Assembly (NCBI GenBank): GCA_947498985.1
Contig: CANMMF010000010.1
Span: forward strand, 1 to 64,000
From: an uncultured Paracoccaceae bacterium
Lineage (GTDB): Bacteria > Pseudomonadota > Alphaproteobacteria > Rhodobacterales > Rhodobacteraceae
DNA length: 64,000 bases
Reading direction: 5' to 3'
Positions 25,540-33,755 of this stretch are shown piece after piece (the first letter of the stretch is position 1; each line of letters opens with the position of its first letter). The translations under genes were made by a program, and so were the position numbers. A model generated the notes under the pieces. It was not told where the DNA came from. It saw only the letters and a list, made by a program, of their open reading frames with translations, and ran no database searches.

Positions 25540-26159
25540 GCCTTCTGACCGGGATCCTGACCGCCTACGCGATCTTGCTGATGGGGGTGTTGTCGCCCGG
25601 CCCGGCCGTGGCCCTGCTGCTGGGCATTGCCGGGGCCGAAGGCCGCACCCCGGCAGTCCTGTGCTGCGCGGGCATCGCGCTTGGCAGCATGAGCGTCAAC
25701 GTGCTGACCCTGCTGGGCGTCGGGCTGCTTCTGACGCAGACCGCCTGGGCGTTTGCGCTGCTCAAGGCTTTCGGCGTCGCCTATCTGCTCTGGCTGTCTT
25801 TCAGCGCGATCAGACGCGCCCTGCACCCGCCCGTCATCGGAAAGATGCACCAGGCGCCGCGCAGCATCGGCGCGCGGGTCCTGCAGGGCTATCTGATGCA
25901 AGTGACAAACCCCAAGGCCATCGGCTTCTGGCTGGCCATCGCTGCCCTCTCGCCGGTGGCCGGAGCGCCGGTCTGGGTTGTGGCGCTCTACGTGCTCGGC
26001 GGCGGCGCGCTGTCGTTCTTCGGCCACGCGGCCTGGGGTGTGGCGCTGTCCAGTCGCCCGTTCCAGCGTGTCTACGCCGCCGCGCGGCGATGGATCGAGG
26101 GCGTGCTGGGCGCGCTTTTTGCCGTCTTCGCCCTGAAACTCGCAACATCGGAGAGCTAG
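25536..26159 (+). CDS. LysE/RhtB-family translocator
   Basis: 207-residue inner-membrane exporter with about six hydrophobic segments. The family signature 'LMGVLSPGPAVALLLGIAG' is at the N-terminus, and 'GYLMQVTNPKAIGFWLAI' (about 115-132) is also typical. These proteins export amino acids or related metabolites. It overlaps the first ABC permease gene by 4 bp and ends 3 bases before the second, so it is translated inside the importer operon. That placement is unusual and suggests either a recent insertion or a functional tie, such as export of a product of nucleoside or amide catabolism (inference). Confidence 0.9.
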   Translation: MSLLTGILTAYAILLMGVLSPGPAVALLLGIAGAEGRTPAVLCCAGIALGSMSVNVLTLLGVGLLLTQTAWAFALLKAFGVAYLLWLSFSAIRRALHPPVIGKMHQAPRSIGARVLQGYLMQVTNPKAIGFWLAIAALSPVAGAPVWVVALYVLGGGALSFFGHAAWGVALSSRPFQRVYAAARRWIEGVLGALFAVFALKLATSES

Positions 26160-26162
26160 GCC

Positions 26163-27128
26163 ATGGATCTCGACACGCTCATCCAGGTGCTCGACAGCAC
26201 CATTCGTCTGGCCACACCGCTGCTGCTGGCCTGCCTTGCCGGCCTCTTTTCCGAGCGCGCGGGCATTTTCGACATCGGCCTCGAAGGCAAGATGCTGATC
26301 TCGGCGTTCTTTTCGGCCGGGGTTGCCTTCACCACCGGCTCGATCTGGCTGGGGCTGCTGGCGGGCATGGCGGGGTCGCTTGTGCTCTCGGCGATCCACG
26401 GGCTGGCCTCGATCACCTTCCGGGGCAACCAGCTGATCTCCGGCGTGGCGCTGAATTTCCTGGCCTCCGGCATCACCGTGCTGATCGCGCAGACCTGGTT
26501 TTCGCAAGGCGGGCGCACACCCTCCCTGCCCGAAGGCGCACGCTTTGCCGAAATCACGCTGCCGCTGGCCGAGACCCTGCGCCCGGTGCCGGTGCTGGGA
26601 CCGGTCTATGCCGACCTGATCTCAGGGCACTCGATCCTCGTCTATGTCGCTCTGCTCATGGTACCGCTCACATGGTGGGTGCTCTTTCGCACGCGCTTCG
26701 GCCTGCGGCTGCGCGCGGTCGGTGAAGCACCCGAAGCGGTGGACACCGCCGGTGTCTCGGTGACCGGGTTGCGCTTTGCGGCGGTGGGCATCTGCGGGCT
26801 GCTCTGCGGGCTGGCCGGGGCCTATCTCGCCACCGGGCTGCAGGCGGGGTTCGTGCGCGAGATGACCGCCGGGCGCGGCTACATTGCGTTGGCGGCGCTG
26901 ATCTTTGCCAAGTGGCGGCCCTGGTACGCCCTGGGGGCCTGCATGCTCTTCGGTTTTCTGCAGGCCATCGCGCTGCGCTACCAGAATATCGATCTGGGCG
27001 CCTTCGTGGTGCCGGTGCAGGCGATGGACGCGCTGCCCTATATCCTGACCGTGGTCATACTCGCCGGGTTTGTCGGCAAGGCGATCCCGCCCCGCGCCGG
27101 TGGAGAGCCCTATGTGAAGGAGCGGTAA
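26163..27128 (+). CDS. Nucleoside-type ABC transporter permease 2
   Basis: 321-residue BPD_transp_2-family permease (YufQ type) with about eight to ten membrane helices. The family motifs are 'LFSERAGIFDIGLEGKMLISAFFSAG' (about 30-55) and 'LRAVGEAPEAVDTAGVSVTGLRFAAVGICGLLCGLAGAYL'. It forms the membrane channel together with permease 1. The start is 3 bases after the LysE-family stop. Nothing in the sequence fixes the substrate; purine nucleosides are the commonest for this family. Confidence 0.92.
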   Translation: MDLDTLIQVLDSTIRLATPLLLACLAGLFSERAGIFDIGLEGKMLISAFFSAGVAFTTGSIWLGLLAGMAGSLVLSAIHGLASITFRGNQLISGVALNFLASGITVLIAQTWFSQGGRTPSLPEGARFAEITLPLAETLRPVPVLGPVYADLISGHSILVYVALLMVPLTWWVLFRTRFGLRLRAVGEAPEAVDTAGVSVTGLRFAAVGICGLLCGLAGAYLATGLQAGFVREMTAGRGYIALAALIFAKWRPWYALGACMLFGFLQAIALRYQNIDLGAFVVPVQAMDALPYILTVVILAGFVGKAIPPRAGGEPYVKER

Positions 27129-27383
27129 CGCACGGCAATCGCGACCGCACCGCGCCGAAACTGAACCCAGATGACCCAGTAAACCGCGAATCAGTCGCAG
27201 CAAGCGGCACCTGCGCCGCGCTCCCATCCGCCGGCAGCCCATCCGCCGGGGCCCTGCCCGCCATCGCCGAAACCCGCCTGCAGGCGCGCAAAACTAGGTC
27301 CAAACCCAACGAACCGATATAACCAGCAAGCGCATACCCATGCCGCGCTTGCAAAGGTCAAAGGCTTGGGTCTATGGACAGGT

Positions 27384-28298
27384 ATGCAGATATACCTCCC
27401 CATCGCCGAGGTTGCCGTCAACGCCTTCCTGCTTCTGGGCCTCGGTGGCGCGGTTGGTGTGCTGTCGGGCATGTTCGGCGTGGGAGGCGGCTTCCTGATG
27501 ACGCCCCTGCTCTTCTTCATCGGCATCCCCCCCGCAGTCGCGGTGGCAACCGAAGCCAACCAGATCGTGGCCTCCTCCTTTTCGGGGGTGCTGGCGCATC
27601 TGCGGCGCAAGACGGTCGATCTGCGCATGGGCACGGTACTGCTGATCGGCGGCCTCGTCGGCGCGGCGCTTGGCGTCATGCTCTTCAACTACCTCAAGAG
27701 CCTTGGCCAGGTCGATCTGCTGGTCAAGCTCTGCTACGTGGTGTTCCTCGGGATCATCGGCGGGCTGATGTTCATCGAAAGCCTCAACGCGCTGCGCAAC
27801 CAGCGCTCGGGCAAGGCGCCGCCGCGCAAGAAACACAACTGGATCCATGGGCTGCCCTTCAAGATGCGCTTTCGCACCTCGGGGCTCTATATCTCGGTGA
27901 TCCCGCCGCTCATCGTCGGCGTTGCGGTGGGTGTGCTGGCGGCGATCATGGGTGTCGGCGGCGGGTTCATCATGGTGCCCGCGATGATCTACCTGCTCGG
28001 CATGCCGACCAAGGTTGTGGTCGGCACCTCGCTGTTCCAGATCATCTTTGTCACCGGCTTCACCACGATGCTGCATGCGACCACGAACTACACCGTCGAC
28101 GTGGTGCTGGCGGTGCTGCTGCTTGTGGGCGGCGTCATCGGCGCGCAGGTCGGCACTGTCATCGGCTCCAAGCTCAGGGCCGAGCAGTTGCGCATCCTGC
28201 TCGCGATCATGGTGCTGGCGGTCTGCGGCAAGCTGGCCTTCGATCTGCTGGTCACACCGTCCGAGCTCTTTGTCGTCGGCGCGACAGGGGGCCATTGA
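27384..28298 (+). CDS. TauE/SafE-family (TSUP) membrane exporter
   Basis: 304 residues with about eight or nine membrane segments. TSUP repeats are visible as 'GVLSGMFGVGGGFLMTPLLFFIGIPPAVAVATEANQIVASSFSGVLAHLRRKTVD' and, in the second half, 'GVLAAIMGVGGGFIMVPAMIYLLGMPTKVVVGTSLFQIIF'. The ATG at 27384 is preferred over an in-frame TTG six codons upstream, because homologues begin at 'MQIYLPIAEV'. The stop and the next start share one base (TGATG). The family exports sulfite, sulfoacetate or similar anions; here the substrate is unknown. Confidence 0.9.
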   Translation: MQIYLPIAEVAVNAFLLLGLGGAVGVLSGMFGVGGGFLMTPLLFFIGIPPAVAVATEANQIVASSFSGVLAHLRRKTVDLRMGTVLLIGGLVGAALGVMLFNYLKSLGQVDLLVKLCYVVFLGIIGGLMFIESLNALRNQRSGKAPPRKKHNWIHGLPFKMRFRTSGLYISVIPPLIVGVAVGVLAAIMGVGGGFIMVPAMIYLLGMPTKVVVGTSLFQIIFVTGFTTMLHATTNYTVDVVLAVLLLVGGVIGAQVGTVIGSKLRAEQLRILLAIMVLAVCGKLAFDLLVTPSELFVVGATGGH

Positions 28299-29053
28299 TG
28301 CGCCTGCTTCTGGCCCTTCTGCTGCTTGTCTCATGGCCCGCCCGGGCCGAGGAAGTGGTACTGGGCCTCAGCCAGGACAGCGTGTCGATCTCGACCAATT
28401 TCGACGGCTCGGAGATCCTGATCTTCGGCGCGGTCAAACGCGAGGACGCGATCCCCGAAGACCCGCCCCTGCAGGTCATCATCGCCGTGGCCGGGCCCGA
28501 CCAGTCGGTGACCGTGCGCAAGAAAGACCGCCGCTTCGGGATCTGGGTGAACGTGGAAGCGGTGGAGATCGACGCCGCCCCGTCGTTCTACGCCATCGCG
28601 ACCTCCGCCCCCTGGAACGAGGTGATCAGCGATGTGGAGGATCTGCGGCACTCGATCTCCATCCCGCGCGCGATCCGCTCGGTCGGGGCGCCGATGGATG
28701 TGAGCGATCCGCAAAGCTTCACCGACGCCATCATCCGCATCCGCAAATCCAACCGCGCCTATCAACTGCACGAAAGCAGCGTGAACCTGCGCGAAGAGAC
28801 GCTTTTTGACACCGCCATCGCGATGCCCGCCAACCTGACCGAAGGCGCCTATCCGACGCGCATCTTCCTGACCCGCGGCGGCGAGGTGGTCTCGCAATAC
28901 GAGACCGAGATCGACGTGCGCAAGGTCGGGCTGGAGCGCTGGCTCTTCACCCTCTCGCGCGAGCAGCCGCTGCTGTACGGGCTGATGTCGCTGGCCATCG
29001 CCATCGCCGCGGGCTGGGGGGCCTCCGCCGCATTCCGCGCCCTGCGCGGATGA
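28298..29053 (+). CDS. TIGR02186 / Alph_Pro_TM family protein
   Basis: 251-residue envelope protein: signal peptide (about 1-19, 'LLLALLLLVSWPARA'), a beta-rich periplasmic domain with 'LSQDSVSISTNFDGSEILIFGA' and 'VAGPDQSVTVRKKDRRFGIWVN', and a C-terminal membrane helix (about 226-246). This matches the alphaproteobacterial family TIGR02186, usually found right after a TauE gene, as here with a 1-base overlap. It is probably an accessory of the exporter; its molecular role is unknown. Confidence 0.88.
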   Translation: MRLLLALLLLVSWPARAEEVVLGLSQDSVSISTNFDGSEILIFGAVKREDAIPEDPPLQVIIAVAGPDQSVTVRKKDRRFGIWVNVEAVEIDAAPSFYAIATSAPWNEVISDVEDLRHSISIPRAIRSVGAPMDVSDPQSFTDAIIRIRKSNRAYQLHESSVNLREETLFDTAIAMPANLTEGAYPTRIFLTRGGEVVSQYETEIDVRKVGLERWLFTLSREQPLLYGLMSLAIAIAAGWGASAAFRALRG

Positions 29054-29487
29054 GCCGCCCGGCCCCCGGCACCCGCTCCGCGTATCGCGCCTTCCAGGTG
29101 CTGCCGACGCGCTGGATGGACAATGACGAATACGGCCACATGAACAACGCCACCTATCTTTCGCTGATCGACACCGCGGTGTCGCTCTGGCAGATGGGCA
29201 ACGGGATCGCGATCCGCGGCCCGCGCGCGCTGCGCTTTCTGGTGGTGGAAACCGGCATCCGCTACCATGCCGAGGCGGGCTTTCCCGACATCATCCACGC
29301 CGGACTGCGCGTCGGTCATCTGGGCCGGTCCTCCCTGCGCTACGAGGTGGGGCTCTTTCGCAATGACGATGACACCGCCTGCGCCGAAGGGGTGTTTGCG
29401 CAGGTGCTGACCGGCGACGACGGCCGCCCCACCCCGATCCCCGACGGCCCGCGCCAGACGCTGGAACATCTGCGCGCCCCTGCGTGA
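29050..29487 (+). CDS. Acyl-CoA thioesterase (4HBT hot-dog family)
   Basis: 145-residue hot-dog-fold protein of the YbgC/4HBT group. The active-site segment 'VLPTRWMDNDEYGHMNNATYLSLIDTA' (about 17-43) has the Asp and His-Met-Asn pattern of 4-hydroxybenzoyl-CoA thioesterases. Predicted to hydrolyse acyl-CoA thioesters in the cytosol. It overlaps TIGR02186 by 4 bp, so it is co-translated with the TauE pair; why these go together is not clear. Confidence 0.88.
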   Translation: MSRPAPGTRSAYRAFQVLPTRWMDNDEYGHMNNATYLSLIDTAVSLWQMGNGIAIRGPRALRFLVVETGIRYHAEAGFPDIIHAGLRVGHLGRSSLRYEVGLFRNDDDTACAEGVFAQVLTGDDGRPTPIPDGPRQTLEHLRAPA

Positions 29488-29553
29488 CGCGCTCCGGGCA
29501 AGGGCGCGGCTCCCGCATCGGCCGGGCATCCCACGCCAGACGTCGCGCGCACG

Positions 29554-29595
29554 CCCCTGCTTCTTCGGTTCAGAAATACTTCGGGAGGGGTCTGG
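29554..29595. repeat. Dispersed intergenic element, copy 2
   Basis: A 42-bp stretch beginning CCCCTGCTTCTTCGGTTC, matching 7746-7787 at about 36 of 42 positions. It lies between the convergent thioesterase and uvrC genes and runs directly into a strong hairpin. Confidence 0.7.
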
Positions 29596-29615
29596 GGAGG
29601 GCTGGCCCTCCCCAG
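29592..29615. terminator. Strong hairpin between thioesterase and uvrC genes
   Basis: CTGGGGAGGGC (29592-29602) and GCCCTCCCCAG (29605-29615) form an 11-bp perfect stem with a minimal loop, lying between two convergent genes. There is no T tract, but CCCCCCAAAAA follows at about 29621, which reads as T-rich on the minus strand before the hairpin rather than after it. Confidence 0.5.
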
Positions 29616-29636
29616 CGTCCCCCCAAAAACCAAAGC

Positions 29637-31505
29637 TCAGCCCTTTTCGTGGAAAAACGCGTAGATCCGTTCGGCCAGCGCGTCGCTCACGCCCTCAACC
29701 GCGCGCAGATCCGCGAGGTTGGCGCGGCTCACTGCCTTGGCGGAGCCGAAATGCGCCAGCAACGCCCGCTTGCGCGACGCGCCCACACCCGGCACCTCGT
29801 CGAGCGGGTTGGCGCTCACCGCCTTGGAACGCTTGGCGCGGTGGGTGCCGATGGCGAAGCGGTGCGCCTCGTCGCGCAGCCGCTGCACAAAATAAAGCAC
29901 CGGATCGTTGTGCCGCAGCGCGAAAGGGCGCGCGCCGCTGCGGTGGAACTCTTCCTTGCCCGCATCCCGGTCGATGCCCTTGGCGACGCCCACAAACGGC
30001 ACATCCTCGACCCCGTGCTCGGTCATGATCCCGGCCACGGCACTCACCTGCCCCGCACCGCCATCGATCAGCATCAGATCGGGCCAGAGGCCTTTCTCGC
30101 GATCCGGATCCTCTTTCAGCAGCCGTTTCAGCCGCCGCGTCAGCACCTCTTTCATCATCCCGAAATCGTCGCCCGGGGTCAGCTCCTCGCCGCGGATGTT
30201 GAACTTGCGGTACTGGTTCTTGAGATACCCTTCCGGACCCGCAACGATCATCGCCCCCACCGCATGCGCGCCCTGGATATGGCTGTTGTCATAGACTTCG
30301 ATCCGCTCCGGCGGGCCGTCGAGATCGAACGCCTCGGCAAGGCCGCGCAGCAGTTTGGCCTGGGTCGCGGTCTCGGCCATGCGCCGGGCCAGGCTCTCGC
30401 GGGCATTGCGGGCAGCGCCTTCGATCAGCTCGGCCTTTTCGCCGCGCTGCGGCACCGCGATCTCGACCTTGCGGCCGAGCTTGGAGGCAAGTGCCTCGCA
30501 CATCAGATCCTCGTTTTCGATCCCGTGGCTCAGAAGCACCAGCCGCGCGGGTTCCTTCTGGTCGTAGAACTGGCCCAGAAACGCCTCCATCACCTCGGCC
30601 TCGCCGACATCGTCGCCGACGCGCGGATAGAAATCGCGGTTGCCCCAGTTCTGGTTGGCGCGGATGAAGAAGACCTGAACGCAGGCCTGCCCGCCCTGCA
30701 TGTGCAGCGCGATCACATCGGCCTCGGTCACGCCTTGCGGGTTGATGCCCTGCACGGTCTGCACCTGCGTCAGCGCGCGGATCCGGTCGCGCAGGGCGGC
30801 GGCGCGCTCGAACTCCATCGCCTCCGACGCCTCGGCCATCTGGCTGGCCAGTTCCGCCTGCACCTTGGTCGACTTGCCGCTGAGAAAGCGTTGCGCATCG
30901 CGCACCGCGGCGCCGTATTCCGCCTCCGACACCTTGCCCACGCAGGGCGCGGAACAGCGCTTGATCTGGTGCAGCAGGCACGGCCGCGTGCGGCTGTCGA
31001 AGACCGAATCCGTGCAGTTGCGCAACAGGAACGCCTTTTGCAGCTGGTTGAGCGTCCGGTTCACCGCGCCTGCGCTGGCAAAGGGCCCGTAATAGCTGCC
31101 CTTCTCCTTCTTCGCGCCGCGGTGCTTCTTGATCTGCGGAAATCCGTGTTCGGTCACGATGATGTTGGGAAAGCTCTTGTCGTCGCGCAGCAGCACGTTG
31201 AATTTCGGCTTGAGCTGCTTGATCAGGTTCTGTTCGAGCAGCAGCGCCTCGGTTTCGGTGCGCGTGGTCAGGAACATCATCGACGCGGTGTCCGCGATCA
31301 TCCGTTCGATGCGCCGCGAATGACCTGCCGGGCGCGCATAATTACTGACCCGCGCCTTCAGGTTGCGCGCCTTGCCGACATAAAGCACGCGGCTTTGCTC
31401 ATCGAGCATCCGGTAGACCCCCGGAGAGCTGTCGAGCGTCTTCAGATACGCCGCGACAACCGCGTGGCCCTTGGGCGTTTTCTGCGTTTGTGTCAACTCG
31501 GCCAT
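29637..31505 (-). CDS. uvrC: UvrABC excinuclease subunit C
   Basis: 622-residue nucleotide-excision-repair nuclease that makes both incisions around a lesion. Order: GIY-YIG domain (about 25-105, '[30 protein letters not shown]'), a Cys-rich centre ('[25 protein letters not shown]'), the UVR motif (about 205-240), the RNase H-like C-terminal nuclease ('[20 protein letters not shown]', '[14 protein letters not shown]'), and tandem helix-hairpin-helix motifs at the end ('[28 protein letters not shown]'). Length is normal. No LexA-type GTTC-N7-GTTC box could be seen upstream. Confidence 0.96.
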   Translation of the reverse strand: MAELTQTQKTPKGHAVVAAYLKTLDSSPGVYRMLDEQSRVLYVGKARNLKARVSNYARPAGHSRRIERMIADTASMMFLTTRTETEALLLEQNLIKQLKPKFNVLLRDDKSFPNIIVTEHGFPQIKKHRGAKKEKGSYYGPFASAGAVNRTLNQLQKAFLLRNCTDSVFDSRTRPCLLHQIKRCSAPCVGKVSEAEYGAAVRDAQRFLSGKSTKVQAELASQMAEASEAMEFERAAALRDRIRALTQVQTVQGINPQGVTEADVIALHMQGGQACVQVFFIRANQNWGNRDFYPRVGDDVGEAEVMEAFLGQFYDQKEPARLVLLSHGIENEDLMCEALASKLGRKVEIAVPQRGEKAELIEGAARNARESLARRMAETATQAKLLRGLAEAFDLDGPPERIEVYDNSHIQGAHAVGAMIVAGPEGYLKNQYRKFNIRGEELTPGDDFGMMKEVLTRRLKRLLKEDPDREKGLWPDLMLIDGGAGQVSAVAGIMTEHGVEDVPFVGVAKGIDRDAGKEEFHRSGARPFALRHNDPVLYFVQRLRDEAHRFAIGTHRAKRSKAVSANPLDEVPGVGASRKRALLAHFGSAKAVSRANLADLRAVEGVSDALAERIYAFFHEKG

Positions 31506-31813
31506 GCCCGCTTTGTGTCAGCTTTGTTTACCATCTGATTCCACGCATTTCGGTGCATGCAAAGCGCTTTGGTTCAACCCCAATTGAATCCACGGTTTCT
31601 GTGGATAACTCTGTAGGCAAAAACCAGAGAGACGGAAATTTTCCTTGTATTTTGCAGCCTTCGGTCATGTGCCTAATTTTTGGGCAGTTTTGTAACGCGC
31701 TGAAAACAAAGGAAACTTTTTGCGTCTCATTGCATACCATTGAAAAGATTAGGACTTTTGTAAAGTTTTCGTAACGTAAGCGGGAGCGGTGCAAAACTCA
31801 AATGAAAGCCGTC
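31506..31813. other. AT-rich intergenic region with a DnaA box and two GANTC sites
   Basis: This 308-bp stretch upstream of uvrC is strikingly richer in A+T than its surroundings and holds no credible gene. It contains a perfect DnaA-box sequence TGTGGATAA (31600-31608; TTATCCACA on the other strand), and the CcrM methylation motif GANTC at 31537-31541 and 31586-31590. Such sites are consistent with a cell-cycle-controlled promoter for uvrC; a single DnaA box is too little to claim a replication origin. Confidence 0.5.
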
Positions 31814-32602
31814 TCATTCTACGCCGATTACGTCAGGTGTCTGCCACGCCAGATGCTGCCCTCCATCGACACAAAGCAGCTGTCCGGTGACCGCCGGCGC
31901 GGTCAGGAAGTAGCCCAGAGCGCCGGTGATGTCGTCGGGGTTTGCGCCGCGTTGCATCACCGTCGCTGCGCGTTGCTTGGCAAAATGCGCCTCGCTCTGC
32001 CGCCCGCCGCGCAGTGTGGGTCCCGGCCCGATCGCGTTCACCCGCACACGCGGGGCGAGTGCCTGGGCGGCGGTCTGCGTGAACGCCCAGAGCCCCATCT
32101 TGGCAATCGTGTAGCTCATGAATTCCGGCGTCAGCTTGCGCACCCGCTGGTCGATCATGTTGACCACCAGCGCCTGCGCCACCGGCTCTCCCATCCCGTC
32201 GGGCTGCGGCTCCGGCACTTGGCCCGCAAAAGCCTGGGTCAGCACAAACGGCGCGCGCAGATTGCTTTCCAGCGCCCGGTCCCAGCTTTGCCGGGTGGCG
32301 CTTTCGATAGTGTCGTACTCGAATATCGACGCGTTGTTGATCAGCACCGTGAGCGGCCCGTCCAGCGCCTCTGCCGCCTGCCCCACCAGCGCCTGCGTGG
32401 CGCGTTCCTCAAGCAGGTCCGCCTGCAGGATCCGGGCCTTGCGCCCCAGCGCGCGGATCGCCTCGGCCGTGTCCTGCGCCTCCGCGTCGGAGCCCGCGTA
32501 ATGCACCGCCACGTCAAAGCCCTGTTCCGCCAGATAAAGCGCCATGGCGCGGCCCAGACGGACGGCGCCGCCGGTGACCAAAGCACGACCCTGCTGCGTC
32601 AT
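31814..32602 (-). CDS. SDR-family oxidoreductase, pteridine-reductase (FolM)-like
   Basis: 262-residue short-chain dehydrogenase. The NADP-binding start 'ALVTGGAVRLGRAMALYLAEQG' with Arg after the Gly-rich turn is typical of FolM/PTR1 pteridine reductases. 'LINNASIFEYD' is the NNAS motif, and the catalytic Tyr and Lys are in 'MSYTIAKMGLWAFT' (Y-x3-K). Expected to reduce dihydropterins or dihydrofolate with NADPH, though other SDR substrates are possible. The next upstream gene on this strand is the antiporter, 15 bp away. Confidence 0.82.
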   Translation of the reverse strand: MTQQGRALVTGGAVRLGRAMALYLAEQGFDVAVHYAGSDAEAQDTAEAIRALGRKARILQADLLEERATQALVGQAAEALDGPLTVLINNASIFEYDTIESATRQSWDRALESNLRAPFVLTQAFAGQVPEPQPDGMGEPVAQALVVNMIDQRVRKLTPEFMSYTIAKMGLWAFTQTAAQALAPRVRVNAIGPGPTLRGGRQSEAHFAKQRAATVMQRGANPDDITGALGYFLTAPAVTGQLLCVDGGQHLAWQTPDVIGVE

Positions 32603-32617
32603 CTCCTGCCCCTTCGA

Positions 32618-33577
32618 TTACCCGTGCAACACGATGCCGATATAGACCAGATAGAGCGCCGACAAGATCACCCCCCAGATCCGCGTCAGATTGCGGCGCA
32701 TGAGCACGAAGGGCACCAGCAGGACCGAGCTTGCGATCATCACCCAGATGTCGAACCGCAACAGCGCCGGGTCGACCTCCATCGGTGCGATCAGCGCGGC
32801 GATGCCGATGATGGCCAGCAGGTTGAAGAGGTTCGATCCGATCACGTTGCCAATGGCCACATCCGCCTGCCGCCGGATCGCCGCCATGACCGTGGTGGCA
32901 AGTTCCGGCATCGAGGTGCCGAGCGCCACAAGCGTCAGCCCGATCACCGTGTCGGGCACGCCGAACATGCGCGCGATCTCGGTCGAGCTGTCGACCAGCA
33001 GATCCGCGCCCAGCGGCAACCCCACAAGGCCCAGAACCAGGTAGAGCGCGATCTTCCACCAGCGCATGTTGGGGTCCGCGCCTTCGGGTTCCTCAAGATC
33101 ACCCGCCGCATCGGCAGCAGCCCCGTTGCGGCGATGTGCCAGCGCCTCGCGCGCCTGGCTCCACAGGATCACAGACAGCATCGCCAGCATCGCCAGCCCC
33201 GCCCAGAGGTCGAAGACACCGCGAAACGCCAATGCCGTAAAGACCGCCGTGGCCAGCATCATCTGGACATAGCTCTTGCGCGTGTCATGTTCTGACGTGT
33301 GCATGACCGCGATGAGCGCGGGCACCCCCAGCACCAGCAGCACATTGGCGGTGTTGGAGCCGATCACATTGCCAAGCGCGATCCCCGGCACGCCATCGAG
33401 CGCCGCCTTGACCGAGATCAGCAGTTCCGGCGCGGAGGTGCCGAAAGCCACGATGGTCAGGCTGACGATCAGCGCCGGCACGCCAAGCCGCAGCGACACG
33501 TTCACCGCGCCCTTGACCAGTGCGTCGCCCGCCAGAAGCAGGATCACCAGTCCCAGCGCCGCATAGGCAAAGACCAT
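32618..33577 (-). CDS. Calcium/sodium antiporter (YrbG/CaCA family)
   Basis: 319-residue inner-membrane exchanger with the two inverted alpha repeats of the CaCA family: 'VSLTIVAFGTSAPELLISVKAAL...GIALGNVIGSNTANVLLVLG' (about 35-85) and 'IGLTLVALGTSMPELATTVMAAI...DVAIGNVIGSNLFNLLAIIG'. About ten membrane helices with a hydrophilic centre (about 140-165). The ATG at 33577 lies one base after the stop of the small zinc-ribbon gene (TGAGATG). Alternative starts upstream give a non-hydrophobic tail and are rejected. Confidence 0.92.
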   Translation of the reverse strand: MVFAYAALGLVILLLAGDALVKGAVNVSLRLGVPALIVSLTIVAFGTSAPELLISVKAALDGVPGIALGNVIGSNTANVLLVLGVPALIAVMHTSEHDTRKSYVQMMLATAVFTALAFRGVFDLWAGLAMLAMLSVILWSQAREALAHRRNGAAADAAGDLEEPEGADPNMRWWKIALYLVLGLVGLPLGADLLVDSSTEIARMFGVPDTVIGLTLVALGTSMPELATTVMAAIRRQADVAIGNVIGSNLFNLLAIIGIAALIAPMEVDPALLRFDIWVMIASSVLLVPFVLMRRNLTRIWGVILSALYLVYIGIVLHG

Positions 33578-33578
33578 C

Positions 33579-33755
33579 TCAGCCCTTTCCCTTGCCGATG
33601 TGCCCGCAGGGGCACTGTCCCTTGCCGATCCGGAAGCGGCCGCATTTCGGGCAGCGGGCCTGCGCCAGACGGTCGGCGCCGGGCACACGCAGCTTGCCGA
33701 ACATGGCCATCACCCCCATGGCCACCAGAAAAAGGACGACGATCTTGACGATCAC
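33579..33755 (-). CDS. Small membrane-anchored zinc-ribbon protein
   Basis: 58-residue protein read directly from the minus strand. It starts with GTG at 33755, overlapping the stop of the S49 protease gene (GTGA), and ends one base before the antiporter start. An N-terminal membrane helix ('IVKIVVLFLVAMGVMAMFG', about 2-20) is followed by a C-terminal ribbon with four cysteines and a His: 'CPKCGRFRIGKGQCPCGH' (C35, C38, C48, C50). The compact overlap with both neighbours and the intact Cys pattern argue that it is real. Function unknown. Confidence 0.75.
   Translation of the reverse strand: MIVKIVVLFLVAMGVMAMFGKLRVPGADRLAQARCPKCGRFRIGKGQCPCGHIGKGKG

Noticed and set aside
31506-31813. Chromosomal replication origin
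   Set aside because: Only one perfect DnaA box was seen, and none of the usual origin neighbours (dnaA, hemE, parAB with parS, gidA) are nearby.
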